DNA of 64,000 nt. It comes from an uncultured Prevotellaceae bacterium (GTDB taxonomy: Bacteria; Bacteroidota; Bacteroidia; Bacteroidales; Bacteroidaceae). The notes below the pieces were generated by a model, which was not told the DNA's origin, did no database searches, and was given only the letters and a program-made list of their open reading frames with translations. Both the position numbers and the translations under genes were made by a program. The stretch lies in NCBI GenBank assembly GCA_947167515.1, contig CAMVIM010000006.1:62001-126000 (forward strand), in the 5' to 3' direction. Shown in pieces: positions 51,624 to 61,087 of the stretch (its first letter is position 1; each line of letters starts with the position of its first letter).

Positions 51624-53102
51624 TTAGTAGGCTCTGGCAATCAAGACACGCGCCTTGGCTGGCTTGCCGCTCACCATGTCGGTGCCTTCGGTCTGCTCGA
51701 ACATGAACGGTACGCAGCGGATGGTTGCTTGGGTGTCTTCCTTAATCTTAGCTTCGGTCTCTTCGGTACCATCCCAGTGGCAGAGGAAGAAACCGCCGTC
51801 TTTGATGCGCTCCTTGAACTCATCGTAGTTGTCGCATTCGTAAATATGCGCATCGCGGAACTTGATGGCTTTTTGGTAAATGTTTTGCTGGATCTCATCG
51901 AGCAGCTGCTTGATGTAAGCCTCGATTCCATCGATGGAAACGTTCTCTTTCTCCAAGGTGTCGCGGCGCATCACCTCCACAAGTCCCTTCTCCAAGTCGC
52001 GCGCACCCAACACGAGGCGTACAGGCACACCCTTCAGCTCGTAGTCGGCAAACTTGAAGCCCGGACGCTTGTTGTCGGCATTGTCGTACTTCACGCTGAT
52101 GCCCATAGCCTTGAGGTTCTTCACGATGGAATCGGCCTTCTCGTCGAGCATCGCCATCTGGTCGGCCTTGCCGATGGGGATGATGACCACCTGCAGCGGA
52201 GCCAACCGTGGAGGCAGCACCAGACCATTGTCGTCGGAGTGCGTCATGATGAGGGCACCCATCAGACGGGTCGAAACGCCCCATGAAGTCGCCCATGCGT
52301 ATTCAGGCTTGTTGTCCTTGTTGAGGAACTGCACATCGAATGCCTTGCCAAAGTTCTGACCGAGAAAGTGGCTCGTACCGCTCTGAAGAGCCTTACCGTC
52401 CTGCATCATGGCTTCAATCGTGTAGGTGTCGAGGGCACCGGCGAAACGCTCCGTTTCACTCTTCACGCCCTGAATCACAGGCACAGCCATGTATTCTTCA
52501 GCAAATTTGGCATAGACTTTCAGCATCTGCTTGGCACGTTCTTCGGCCTCTTCGCGAGTGGCGTGAGCGGTGTGGCCTTCCTGCCATAGGAACTCTGAAG
52601 TGCGGAGGAACAGGCGAGTGCGCATCTCCCAGCGCATCACGTTGCACCACTGGTTGCACAGAATAGGCAGGTCGCGATAGGATTTAATCCAACCCTTATA
52701 AGTGTTCCAGATAATCGTTTCAGAAGTAGGACGGATGATGAGTTCTTCCTCCAGTTTTGCAGCAGGGTCAACCACAACGCCGTCGTGGGTGTCGTTGGTC
52801 TTCAGACGGTAGTGGGTCACCACCGCACATTCCTTGGCAAAACCTTCCACGTGTTCTGCCTCGCGGCTCAAGAAACTCTTCGGAATGAGCAGTGGGAAAT
52901 AGGCGTTCTGAACCCCTGTTTCCTTAAACATGTCATCAAGCACACGCTGCATCTTTTCCCAGATGGCATAGCCATAAGGACGAATGACCATACATCCTCT
53001 CACATCGGCTTGTTCAGCCAGCTCTGCTTTCACCACCAGCTCGTTATACCATTTGGAGTAGTCCTCTGACCGTTTGGTCAGGTCTTTCAATTCTGTTGCC
53101 AT
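51624..53102 (-). CDS. proS: Proline--tRNA ligase (archaeal/eukaryotic-type)
   Basis: This 492-residue class II synthetase of the short ProRS type lacks the bacterial editing insert. It starts [20 protein letters not shown]. Class II motifs are visible: [12 protein letters not shown] (motif 1), [20 protein letters not shown] (motif 2, with the downstream GHTAHA typical of this type) and a motif 3 near [20 protein letters not shown]. The anticodon-binding domain follows ([12 protein letters not shown]). It charges tRNA-Pro. A -7 box TAATTTTG lies 41 nt upstream; the gene diverges from the OmpA-like lipoprotein gene. Confidence 0.96.
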   Translation of the reverse strand: MATELKDLTKRSEDYSKWYNELVVKAELAEQADVRGCMVIRPYGYAIWEKMQRVLDDMFKETGVQNAYFPLLIPKSFLSREAEHVEGFAKECAVVTHYRLKTNDTHDGVVVDPAAKLEEELIIRPTSETIIWNTYKGWIKSYRDLPILCNQWCNVMRWEMRTRLFLRTSEFLWQEGHTAHATREEAEERAKQMLKVYAKFAEEYMAVPVIQGVKSETERFAGALDTYTIEAMMQDGKALQSGTSHFLGQNFGKAFDVQFLNKDNKPEYAWATSWGVSTRLMGALIMTHSDDNGLVLPPRLAPLQVVIIPIGKADQMAMLDEKADSIVKNLKAMGISVKYDNADNKRPGFKFADYELKGVPVRLVLGARDLEKGLVEVMRRDTLEKENVSIDGIEAYIKQLLDEIQQNIYQKAIKFRDAHIYECDNYDEFKERIKDGGFFLCHWDGTEETEAKIKEDTQATIRCVPFMFEQTEGTDMVSGKPAKARVLIARAY

Positions 53103-53143
53103 ATTTAGTCTTTTGTTTCTTTTGTTTTTTAGTTACAAGAGTG

Positions 53144-53151
53144 CAAAATTA
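53144..53151 (-). promoter_or_regulatory. -7 box (TAATTTTG) for proS
   Basis: TAnnTTTG match on the minus strand, 41 nt before the proS ATG. Confidence 0.5.
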
Positions 53152-53236
53152 CGCAAAAATCCCGAAACGGTGGAGAAAAAAGCCTGTTTTTTTCATTTTC
53201 TTGTATGGAAGTGTGGCATATATCAAGTGATTTTAC

Positions 53237-53244
53237 TACTTTTG
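53237..53244 (+). promoter_or_regulatory. -7 box (TACTTTTG) for the OmpA lipoprotein / mtgA pair
   Basis: TAnnTTTG match, giving a leader of about 60 nt before ATG 53313. Confidence 0.5.
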
Positions 53245-53312
53245 CACATGACTTCATGACAAGTGAACATGTCAAGAACCTATTTTATTCACGTTAAAAA
53301 AATAAGCAGATT

Positions 53313-54032
53313 ATGAAGAAAATGAAATTTGGAGCTGTTGTTATGGCAGCGCTCATTATCCTTTCGGGTTGTGGTATGAGCAACACAGCAAAGGGCGGCC
53401 TCATCGGCGGTGGTGCTGGTGCAGGTATTGGTGCTTTGGTTGGTAACCTGATTGGCAGAAATGCTGGTGGAACATTGGCAGGTGCCGCTATCGGTGCCGC
53501 AGTGGGTACTGGTGCAGGTTTGCTGATTGGCAAGAAGATGGACAAGATGAAGAAGGCTGCCGAGCAGGTGCAGAATGCTCAGGTGGAGACCGTGAAAGAC
53601 GCCAATGGTCTCGATGCTGTCAAAATGACATTCGATTCAGGCATTCTTTTCAACTCGGGCAAAGCCACTCTTAGCGGCACAGCTATGAACAGCTTGAAGG
53701 ATTTTGCAACCAATGTGCTGATTCCTAATCCCGACTGCGACGTTTCCATTCAAGGTTATACCGACAACACGGGTTTCAAGGGTTCTACTGTCGAAGAGAG
53801 TATTCAGAAGAACATCACGCTCAGCCAGCAACGCGCTGACGCTGTGAAGTCCTACATTTTGGCTCAGGGAGCTGCTCCTTCTCAAATCAAGAGCAGTGTG
53901 GGCTTTGGAGAGAACAATCCTGTGGCCAGCAACGAAACAGCCGAGGGACGTCAGCAGAACCGCCGTGTGGAGGTTTACCTCTATGCTTCAGAATCTATGA
54001 TTCAGGCAGCTGAGGCTGGAACACTTCAATAA
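53313..54032 (+). CDS. OmpA-family lipoprotein (YiaD-like)
   Basis: The 239-residue precursor has a signal and lipobox LSGC (Cys near residue 20). A glycine-zipper segment follows (GGLIGGGAGAGIGALVGNLI and GAAIGAAVGTGAGLLIGKKM). The C-terminal OmpA domain binds peptidoglycan, with FDSGILFNSGKATLS, QGYTDNTG, LSQQRADAVKSYIL and NRRVEVYL. It likely anchors the outer membrane to the cell wall. Its stop shares one base with the mtgA start, so wall anchoring and wall synthesis are coupled here. Confidence 0.92.
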   Translation: MKKMKFGAVVMAALIILSGCGMSNTAKGGLIGGGAGAGIGALVGNLIGRNAGGTLAGAAIGAAVGTGAGLLIGKKMDKMKKAAEQVQNAQVETVKDANGLDAVKMTFDSGILFNSGKATLSGTAMNSLKDFATNVLIPNPDCDVSIQGYTDNTGFKGSTVEESIQKNITLSQQRADAVKSYILAQGAAPSQIKSSVGFGENNPVASNETAEGRQQNRRVEVYLYASESMIQAAEAGTLQ

Positions 54033-54781
54033 TGGGAAAATTCTTTTCTAAATTAGGAAACTTTATCAAGTGGGTGCTCATCGTCGTTGTGGCGGGGAGC
54101 ATCCTGCTTGTTTTATGGTTCCGTTTCTTTCCTGTCTATACCTCGCCGCTCATGTTCATCCGTGCATACGAACAGGTGAGCCGTGGCGAGAAAATCCGTT
54201 GGCACCATCAGTGGATGCCGCTTGACAGCATCTCTCCCGAATTGCCGTTGGCTGTCATGTCTTGTGAAGATCAAAACTTCCTTATCCACAATGGATTTGA
54301 CTGGGAGGCCATCCAGAAGGTGATTGAAGAAAGAACAGAGGGAGAACGTTTCCGTGGAGGCTCCACCATCAGTCAGCAGACAGCTAAGAACGTCTTTCTT
54401 TTCCCCACCACCTCGTCGGGTAAATTGGCATGGTTCCGCAAAGGTGTGGAGGCGTATTTCACGGTGCTGATGGAATTCATGTGGGACAAGCATCGCATCA
54501 TGGAGGTCTATCTCAACACGATTGAAATGGGAGATGGTATCTATGGTGCCGAAGCGGTTGCACAGGAACATTTTGGCTGTACGGCCAAGTATCTCACACG
54601 CAATCAATGTGCCATGATTGCCATCACGCTGCCTAACCCCATCAAGATGAACTCCGCTTCACCCACCAACTACATGTATAAAAGACAGTCGTGGTGCCTG
54701 CGGCAGATGAAATGGATTGGACATTTCCCCACACGAGAAGAAATGAAGGAAAAAAACGAGGGGAAAGAAGAGGGTAAATGA
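54032..54781 (+). CDS. mtgA: Monofunctional peptidoglycan glycosyltransferase
   Basis: This 249-residue GT51 enzyme has one N-terminal membrane helix (WVLIVVVAGSILLVLWFRFF). Family motifs are SCEDQNFLIHNGFDW (with the catalytic Glu), RGGSTISQQTAKNVFL, EVYLNTIEMGDGIYGAEAVA and TLPNPIKMN. It polymerises lipid II into glycan strands at the inner membrane and lacks a transpeptidase domain. It is translationally linked to the OmpA-like lipoprotein gene and ends before a terminator. Confidence 0.95.
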   Translation: MGKFFSKLGNFIKWVLIVVVAGSILLVLWFRFFPVYTSPLMFIRAYEQVSRGEKIRWHHQWMPLDSISPELPLAVMSCEDQNFLIHNGFDWEAIQKVIEERTEGERFRGGSTISQQTAKNVFLFPTTSSGKLAWFRKGVEAYFTVLMEFMWDKHRIMEVYLNTIEMGDGIYGAEAVAQEHFGCTAKYLTRNQCAMIAITLPNPIKMNSASPTNYMYKRQSWCLRQMKWIGHFPTREEMKEKNEGKEEGK

Positions 54782-54852
54782 GAAGGAAATACCAGAAAGA
54801 GGGAATGGACAAGAGGGGACAAGGAAGAAAACATCTGAAGGTAAGAATGCAT

Positions 54853-54884
54853 GAAGGCGCTTCATTTCACAATGAAACGCCTTC
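54853..54884 (+). terminator. Hairpin terminator after mtgA
   Basis: GAAGGCG-TTCATT pairs with AATGAA-CGCCTTC (54853-54884), followed by a modest T-rich stretch. The rest of 54885-55062 is AT-rich with no gene visible. Confidence 0.7.
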
Positions 54885-55039
54885 GTCCTTTGTTAGTAAG
54901 GTACTAGTTTTTTAAGGTAAAAAGATTGTTTTCAGGATAACTGTGGCAAAGTTAGGGGATATTTTTGAAATAACTTCTTTGAAGAAATGTGTTTTTTAAC
55001 ATAAATTGCCGTTTTTCTTCATTTTTATGTACTAACATA

Positions 55040-55070
55040 TTTCAAACAAGGAAAAATCTTCGTAATTTTG
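55040..55070 (+). promoter_or_regulatory. Promoter of glnS
   Basis: TTTC (55040-55043, three of four bases of TTTG), a 19-nt spacer and TAATTTTG (55063-55070) give a leader of about 90 nt. Confidence 0.6.
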
Positions 55071-55081
55071 CACCCAATATT

Positions 55082-55110
55082 CCGCTTGTGGAGACTTCTC
55101 TACACAGCGG
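55082..55110 (+). promoter_or_regulatory. Leader hairpin of glnS
   Basis: CCGC pairs with GCGG, and TGTGGAGA with TCTCTACA (one G-U pair), within the untranslated leader. It could be a stability or regulatory element. It lacks T-box features. Confidence 0.5.
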
Positions 55111-55165
55111 TTAAACCACGAATAGAAACGATTCAATCACATATTTATAAATATAAAAGAAAAAC

Positions 55166-56947
55166 ATGAGCGTAGAAATGACGGAAGAGATAAAGGGAGA
55201 AGAAGGCAAGAAAGAATCTCTCAACTTTATCGAAGAACAGCTGGTGAAAGATTTGGCTGAAGGTAAGAACGGTCGAAGAATGCAGACGCGTTTTCCACCT
55301 GAACCCAACGGCTATCTGCATATAGGACACGCAAAGGCCATCGCCCTCGATTTTGGTATGGCTCAGAAATATGGTGGCGTGTGCAATCTGCGCATGGATG
55401 ACACCAACCCGCAGAAGGAGGATACGGAATATGTGGAAGCCATCAAGCGCGACATTGAGTGGCTGGGCTTCAAGTGGGGCAACATTTACTATGCCAGCGA
55501 CTACTTTCAGCAGTTGTGGGACTTTGCGGTGGCACTCATCAAGCAAGGGAGAGCCTATATTGACGAACAGACAGCCGAGCAGATTGCCGAGCAGAAGGGT
55601 ACGCCTACACAGTCAGGTACCAACTCGCCTTATCGCGACCGCCCTGTTGAGGAGAGTCTCAAACTTTTTGAAGAGATGAATTCTGGCAAGATGGAGCCCG
55701 GCAAGATGGTGCTCCGTGCCAAGATTGACATGGCAAGCCCCAACATGCACTTCCGTGACCCCATCATGTACCGTGTGCTCAATATGCCACACTGGCGCAC
55801 AGGCAACAAGTGGAATGCTTACCCGATGTATGACTTCACGCATGGTCAGTGTGACTACTGGGAAGGTGTCACCCACTCATGGTGTACTTTGGAGTTTGTC
55901 AGCCACCGTCCTCTCTACGACCTCTTTGTCGATTGGGCCAAAGAGACTGATGGAACGGATCATCCCATTGATGACAATCGTCCGCGTCAGACAGAGTTCA
56001 ACAAACTCAACCTCACGCATATTCTCCTGTCGAAGCGTAACCTGCTCATCCTTGTGCAGGAGAAAGTGGTGAACGGGTGGGATGACCCTCGTATGCCGAC
56101 CATCTGTGGTTTCCGCCGTCGCGGCTATAGCCCAGAAGGAATCCTATCGTTCATCAACAAGATTGGTTATACCAAGTTCGATGCACTCAATCAGATGTCG
56201 CTCTTCGAGGCAGCTGTACGCGACGACCTGAACAAGCGAGCACAGCGTGTCAGTGCGGTCATCAATCCTGTCAAGCTGGTCATCACCAACTTCCCTGAAG
56301 GAGAAACTGAAATCTATACCGCTATCAACAATCCCGAAAATGAGGCAGATGGTACGCATGAGATTGAGTTCAGCCGTGAGCTTTGGATTGAGCGTGATGA
56401 CTTCATGGAGGATGCTCCCAAGAAGTTCTTCCGTCTGGGTCCTGGCAAGCAGGTGCGCCTGAAGAACTCCTACATCATCCAGTGTCCTGAAAATATAGAA
56501 GATTGTGTGGTGAAGGATGCCGAAGGTAACATCGTGGAGATTCATGCAGAACTGATACCTGAAACGAAGACAGGACAAGCTCATAGTGACATGAAAATCA
56601 AGGGAAAGACCATCCACTGGGTGAGCTGCAACCATTGTCTTGAAGCCGAGGTGCGTAACTACGACCGCCTCTGGATGGTGGAGAATCCTCGTGACGAAGT
56701 GGCCAACTACTCGAAAGAGCATGGCGATGTACGCGGCATTGATGCCATGCGCCCATTCCTCAATCCCAACAGTCTTGAGATTAAGAAGGCTTACGTGGAA
56801 AAATGGCTTGCCACACGCAAGCCGATGGATTACTTGCAGTTCCAGCGTATCGGCTACTACAATGTCGATCCCGACTCCACACCTGAGCACTTGGTGTTCA
56901 ACCGCACAGTGGGCTTGACTGATGTTTGGAAAAAGATGAACAAATAA
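55166..56947 (+). CDS. glnS: Glutamine--tRNA ligase
   Basis: This 593-residue class I synthetase has a short extra N-terminus of about 30 residues, then RFPPEPNGYLHIGHAKAIAL with the HIGH signature. The later LLSKRNLLILV corresponds to KMSKS. GWDDPRMPTICGFRRRGYSP and the beta-barrel anticodon domain (FFRLGPGKQVRLKNSY) support GlnRS over GluRS. It charges tRNA-Gln directly, which fits the Bacteroidales use of glnS. The TPR gene follows after 50 nt on the same strand. Confidence 0.96.
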   Translation: MSVEMTEEIKGEEGKKESLNFIEEQLVKDLAEGKNGRRMQTRFPPEPNGYLHIGHAKAIALDFGMAQKYGGVCNLRMDDTNPQKEDTEYVEAIKRDIEWLGFKWGNIYYASDYFQQLWDFAVALIKQGRAYIDEQTAEQIAEQKGTPTQSGTNSPYRDRPVEESLKLFEEMNSGKMEPGKMVLRAKIDMASPNMHFRDPIMYRVLNMPHWRTGNKWNAYPMYDFTHGQCDYWEGVTHSWCTLEFVSHRPLYDLFVDWAKETDGTDHPIDDNRPRQTEFNKLNLTHILLSKRNLLILVQEKVVNGWDDPRMPTICGFRRRGYSPEGILSFINKIGYTKFDALNQMSLFEAAVRDDLNKRAQRVSAVINPVKLVITNFPEGETEIYTAINNPENEADGTHEIEFSRELWIERDDFMEDAPKKFFRLGPGKQVRLKNSYIIQCPENIEDCVVKDAEGNIVEIHAELIPETKTGQAHSDMKIKGKTIHWVSCNHCLEAEVRNYDRLWMVENPRDEVANYSKEHGDVRGIDAMRPFLNPNSLEIKKAYVEKWLATRKPMDYLQFQRIGYYNVDPDSTPEHLVFNRTVGLTDVWKKMNK

Positions 56948-56997
56948 ACGTCCATTTTGTGCTCTTCTTTTCTTAAAGTTTAAGCCTCTTTTCGCTC

Positions 56998-58578
56998 ATG
57001 TCAAAAGACTATTTCCAGTCACAGGAATTTCTCGAACTGCTGCAATCCTATGAGGAACAGCGGCGGAAGGGAGAAAGCGTCTATTTGGATGCCGACGACT
57101 TTGCCGATATTGCAGATTACTATCTCAACATCGACCGCCCCCGTTTGGCGATGAAGGCGATAGAAGAGGGGCTTTCCCTGCATCCCGACGACGAAGTGCT
57201 GCTCATAGTGGAGGGCGCGGCTTATATTTATCAGCGGAAGTTCGTCGAAGCCGAACAGGTGCTGAAGACCTTGGATGACCAAAATTCAGACGTGCAATAC
57301 CAGCTTGCCCAAATCCAATATGCCAAATATCATAACACGGAAAAGGCGGAGAGGATATGGCGTGAGTGGATGAAACTTGAGAGCGGAAACAATCCGTCGG
57401 AAGAACAGCAACGTGAGTGTTACATTCACATCCTTTCCTCGATGACGGATCTGCTACCAGAGCAGCAATGCGACATGGATGCTGTTCGCAGGTGGATTAG
57501 GGAATACATTGACAGATTCCAGCCGCTTGGTCGATATGATGAGGACGTGCAACTGGCAGACATCTGTCGTGATAACGAACAGGCCGACCTGATGTGTGAG
57601 GTGCTGGCGCAAGTGCTGGAAGAACAGCCTTATCTGCCTAAAGGATGGTCAAATCTTGCCTTAGCACAATATATGCAGCAGCACTATGATCAGGCATTGG
57701 AATCATGTGATTTTGCCTTAGCTGTCAATCCTCAAGACCTCGATGCTTTGTTGACCAAGGCACATTCGCTGTATTCGATGGGGGAGAAACGTGCGTGTAA
57801 ACCCTGCTTCAAGGAGTATCTGGACAAGGGTGGGGATGCTGTGCAGATTATTCCCTATGCCGAATCCCTTTTTTTTGACGGAGAAAAGGAGGAAGCCCAA
57901 AAACAACTGGAAAAGCTTTATTCGCATTACGAAAAGAAGCGGATGGACATGATGGCTGGAGTTGCCGATGGGAAGACCACGTCTTTGTCGGATAAAAAGG
58001 CACGGAGGAAAAAGAAAGAACGTGACGAGTTTCTCAGCCTTTATGGAAAGGTTCTGACAGACATCAGTGATCTCTATCACCAAAATGAGCTTTTTGAAAT
58101 GAGCATCCTCATCAATGAACAGTTGACAAAGGTGTTCAAACACAATGCAGAGGCTTATTTCATGTTGGGAGTCAATCATTTGGCACTTTCTCAGTATGAA
58201 GATGCCTCGCGAAACTTTGCCAATGCGCTTCAGTATGCTGATGACCAAGTGATGATGGGGCTTGACATCGCCCTCACTTTTGTGCTCAATGGTTTCGACA
58301 AGTTTGCGCTCGAAGTGCTGAATGCCGTATGCCAGATAGCCGACTCCAGCGACAGCCCTTTTGTCAAGAACATCCCTGCTGCTAAATCGCTGGCGTATCT
58401 GAAGTTGGGTTATACTGACCAATTCCTGAAGAACTTCAAGATTGCCTGTCAGGAAACCCCTCAACTCGTGGAATCTGTCTATGAAGGATATTTTCCTGCA
58501 AACCTCCCCGTAACCCAGTGGAGTGACTATGCAGAGAAAGAAGTGGACACGTTGATGGCAAAATTTTCCACTAAATGA
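56998..58578 (+). CDS. Large tetratricopeptide-repeat protein
   Basis: The 526-residue soluble protein is made almost wholly of TPR-like helical pairs. Examples are RPRLAMKAIEEGLSLHPDDE, LALAQYMQQHYDQALESCDF and LGVNHLALSQYEDASRNFAN. There is no signal peptide or membrane segment. A basic stretch near 335-345 (KKARRKKKERDEF) could bind nucleic acid or be a linker. It follows glnS closely and may share its transcript. TPR proteins are scaffolds; no partner is visible. Confidence 0.75.
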   Translation: MSKDYFQSQEFLELLQSYEEQRRKGESVYLDADDFADIADYYLNIDRPRLAMKAIEEGLSLHPDDEVLLIVEGAAYIYQRKFVEAEQVLKTLDDQNSDVQYQLAQIQYAKYHNTEKAERIWREWMKLESGNNPSEEQQRECYIHILSSMTDLLPEQQCDMDAVRRWIREYIDRFQPLGRYDEDVQLADICRDNEQADLMCEVLAQVLEEQPYLPKGWSNLALAQYMQQHYDQALESCDFALAVNPQDLDALLTKAHSLYSMGEKRACKPCFKEYLDKGGDAVQIIPYAESLFFDGEKEEAQKQLEKLYSHYEKKRMDMMAGVADGKTTSLSDKKARRKKKERDEFLSLYGKVLTDISDLYHQNELFEMSILINEQLTKVFKHNAEAYFMLGVNHLALSQYEDASRNFANALQYADDQVMMGLDIALTFVLNGFDKFALEVLNAVCQIADSSDSPFVKNIPAAKSLAYLKLGYTDQFLKNFKIACQETPQLVESVYEGYFPANLPVTQWSDYAEKEVDTLMAKFSTK

Positions 58579-58600
58579 GTTACCTTTCACATAATTTTAT

Positions 58601-58608
58601 TACCTTTG
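58601..58608 (+). promoter_or_regulatory. -7 box (TACCTTTG) for dapA
   Basis: TAnnTTTG match 39 nt before ATG 58648; it excludes the earlier in-frame ATG at 58606. No TTTG at -33. Confidence 0.55.
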
Positions 58609-58647
58609 CACTCGAAAAGGAACAATAGAACACGTTTTCATCATTAT

Positions 58648-59550
58648 ATGGTACACAACAAATTCAAAGGATTGGGCATCGCGCTCATCACTCCCTTCAA
58701 CAAGGATGGGCAAGTAGATTTCACCGCACTTCGCCGTTTGCTCGATTACCAACTCTCCAACGGAGTGGACTTCATCTGTCTGCTCGGAACCACCGCCGAA
58801 ACGCCCACACTCTCAGCTGAAGAGCGTCAGCAAGTGAAAGACCTTGTGGTTGAGAAGGTGAACGGTCAAGTGCCCATTCTCATGGGATGTGGAGGCAACA
58901 ACACCGCTGCCGTGGTGGAGCAGATTCAGAAGGGCGATTTCAAGGGCATCGAAGGCATCCTTAGCGTTTGCCCTTACTATAACAAACCTTCACAAGAGGG
59001 TCTTTATCATCACTTTAAGGCCATAGCAGCCGCAGCTGCCACCCGCAACCTTTCAGTAGTGCTTTACAATGTGCCTGGTCGTGTAGGCGTCAACATGACC
59101 GCCGAAACCACCCTCCGTTTGGCCAATGAATGCGAGAACATCGTAGCCATCAAGGAGGCTTCTGGCAACTTCACCCAGATAGATGACATCATCAAGAACA
59201 AGCCTGCTAACTTCGACGTGATTTCAGGTGATGATGGCATCACCTTCCCACTCATCACATTAGGTGCCGTGGGTGTCATTTCCGTGATAGGCAATGCTTT
59301 GCCCAAAGAGTTTAGCCGCATGGTGCGTCTGGCCCTTAACGGCGACTATCAGAATGCGTTGACCATCCACCACAAGTTCACCGAACTGTTCAAACTTCTC
59401 TTTGTCGATGGCAACCCTGCTGGCGTGAAGGCCATGCTGAACTCTATGGGACTTATTGAGAACGAACTCCGTCTTCCACTGGTTCCATCACGCATCTCCA
59501 CGTTTGAAAAAATTTCCGGCATCATCAAGGAACTTAATATCAAGTGCTGA
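58648..59550 (+). CDS. dapA: 4-hydroxy-tetrahydrodipicolinate synthase
   Basis: DapA condenses pyruvate with aspartate semialdehyde in the lysine and diaminopimelate pathway. From ATG 58648 the protein has 300 residues and starts MVHNKFKGLGIALITPFNKD. Key motifs: LLGTTAETPTLS at the substrate site, CPYYNKPSQEGLYHHF with the conserved Tyr, YNVPGRVGVNM, and VAIKEASG with the Schiff-base lysine. The usual CGTTGE is TTAE here, a common variant. No lysine riboswitch is visible upstream. It ends at a clear terminator. Confidence 0.96.
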   Translation: MVHNKFKGLGIALITPFNKDGQVDFTALRRLLDYQLSNGVDFICLLGTTAETPTLSAEERQQVKDLVVEKVNGQVPILMGCGGNNTAAVVEQIQKGDFKGIEGILSVCPYYNKPSQEGLYHHFKAIAAAAATRNLSVVLYNVPGRVGVNMTAETTLRLANECENIVAIKEASGNFTQIDDIIKNKPANFDVISGDDGITFPLITLGAVGVISVIGNALPKEFSRMVRLALNGDYQNALTIHHKFTELFKLLFVDGNPAGVKAMLNSMGLIENELRLPLVPSRISTFEKISGIIKELNIKC

Positions 59551-59573
59551 AAAACTGTTTCAAAAGTATATTA

Positions 59574-59609
59574 AAGGAAAGGCAAATGAATGTTTGCTTT
59601 TCCTTTTTT
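59574..59609 (+). terminator. Intrinsic terminator of dapA
   Basis: AAGGAAAGGCAAA pairs with TTTGCTTTTCCTT around a 6-nt loop, followed by TTTT. Confidence 0.85.
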
Positions 59610-59626
59610 CTTTTTTTAAGAAAAAT

Positions 59627-59657
59627 TTTGAATTGTTCATTTTTTTGTTTACCTTTA
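59627..59657 (+). promoter_or_regulatory. Promoter of the DUF4421 gene
   Basis: TTTG (59627-59630), exactly 19 nt, then TACCTTTA (59650-59657). It lies 43 nt before ATG 59701 and suggests the broken gene is still transcribed. Confidence 0.7.
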
Positions 59658-59700
59658 CAAACAGAAACCTTTAGTAATCATTAAAACTAAACTTTATTAT

Positions 59701-60903
59701 ATGATAACAAAATCTATGAGCAAAAATCTTGTTGCCAGCCTTTGCCTTTTGTTGGTATCTACCACAGGTGTGGCACAAACTGAAAAAGGATAGGGAAATC
59801 TCTTTAAGAAAATCGAATCTATTGCCTCCAGAAATATGGTGCACGGAGTGGACACTAACTATGTCAAGACGCCATCTCGTCCTTGGCAAGTCAGCATCAG
59901 AACTCGTGTGGCACAGACGGATTTGGATATGCACTCGCGCATTGATGGCGAGAGGGTGTTCGATGGAACGTTCCTCAATCCTCTAGTCAAGGGTACTGGC
60001 GTTTTGGAAACAGATCCCCGTTTCATTACCCAAGTGTCCACATCGTTGGGCTTGAAGGTGGGTTACAGGGGACTTAGTGCCAGTTACTCGTTCCACATCG
60101 GAGGTCAGAAGGGACAGAGCATCGCATTGAAGAGTGCAGGCAGTTGGTACAGCTTGAACATGCGTTGGCATAGATTTAAAATGAACACACCCACCATCCG
60201 TTTTGCGGGTCAAATGTTAGTGAGAGATGATGAGCAGTCTCCTTGGTCAGAAGTGCCGGAATCTTATGAATTTAAGGATAAGATGCCCTTGGAAAGCCCA
60301 ATCAAAATCAGCACGTTGATGTTCGATGGCTTCTACATCTTCAACCGCAAGAAATTCTCCTACGCAGCTGCATACACTCAAAAGACCTTCCAAGTGCGTT
60401 CGGCAGGTTCCTTCCTTGCGGGCCTCACAGCTTACTATGCCGACTTCGACTATAGCAATAAACGGAATGCGGATTTCTTTGCAGCAATGGACGACATTGG
60501 CCGCCTCCGTCAGTATCAGGTGAGTGTTGGAGCAGGTTACGCTTATAACTTCGTTCCAGCTAAAGGCTGGATACTCAGTGCCATGTTCATGCCGACGATG
60601 ACAGTGCTGAATCGTACCAAAGTCAATAGCTACCAAACTAATTATAAAGAAGTTGATGAAAGACATGAATTGGATTACGAAGTGGATTATGCTGATGAGT
60701 ATGAGGTGATTAGCAAAGAGTCTCATTCGCACAACAACAGGATTGCTCTGAACTTCAATGCGCGCGTCTCCATCACCTACAATTGGGATCGCTACTTCAT
60801 CAATGCCAACGGACAGTTCGACAATAATAACTTTAGACATTCTGGTTTGCGTGGTCATTTGAATGATTGGTATATCAACGCTTCGGTGGGCGTGAGACTC
60901 TAA
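59701..60903 (+). pseudogene. DUF4421-type outer-membrane protein gene interrupted by one TAG
   Basis: From ATG 59701 there is a full signal peptide (MITKSMSKNLVASLCLLLVS, then TTGVAQ) and four more codons, then TAG at 59791-59793. The same frame continues at once with GNLFKKIESIASRNMVHG and runs 369 codons to TAA. The body is beta-barrel-like: WQVSIRTRVAQTDLD, LSASYSFHIGGQKG, VSVGAGYAYNF, ending INASVGVRL. There is no frameshift and no decay, so the stop looks recent. An internal ATG at 59836 could start a protein without an export signal. Sequencing error, amber readthrough or a true nonsense mutation are all possible. Confidence 0.75.
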
Positions 60904-60912
60904 CACCGACCT

Positions 60913-61004
60913 CCCCTTTTAAGCACCTCCACTGGCGTAATTACGATAACAACACTACCGTAATTACGCCAGTGGAGGTGCCGTAATTATGGTAGTGACG
61001 GTAT
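60913..61004. repeat. 23-bp-period array with a 23-bp perfect inverted repeat
   Basis: CGTAATTA begins at 60936, 60959 and 60982, an exact 23-nt step. Arms 60923-60945 and 60959-60981 are perfect reverse complements around a 13-nt loop. The element lies between convergent genes (DUF4421 and fur), so it may also end transcription. Short CGTAATTACG palindromes are embedded in it. Confidence 0.88.
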
Positions 61005-61087
61005 GGTTGGGGTGATATAGCAATAGAGAAAGTGAAAGTAGGGGCGGAATGGCTTTTCCTCTCTTGCCGTAGAGATTCTATGATATT

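Noticed and set aside
59791-59793. Amber codon reassigned as sense in this genome
   Set aside because: Nothing else in the window suggests reassignment: the many intact genes here end at normal stops without in-frame TAG, so one isolated TAG is better read as a mutation or error.
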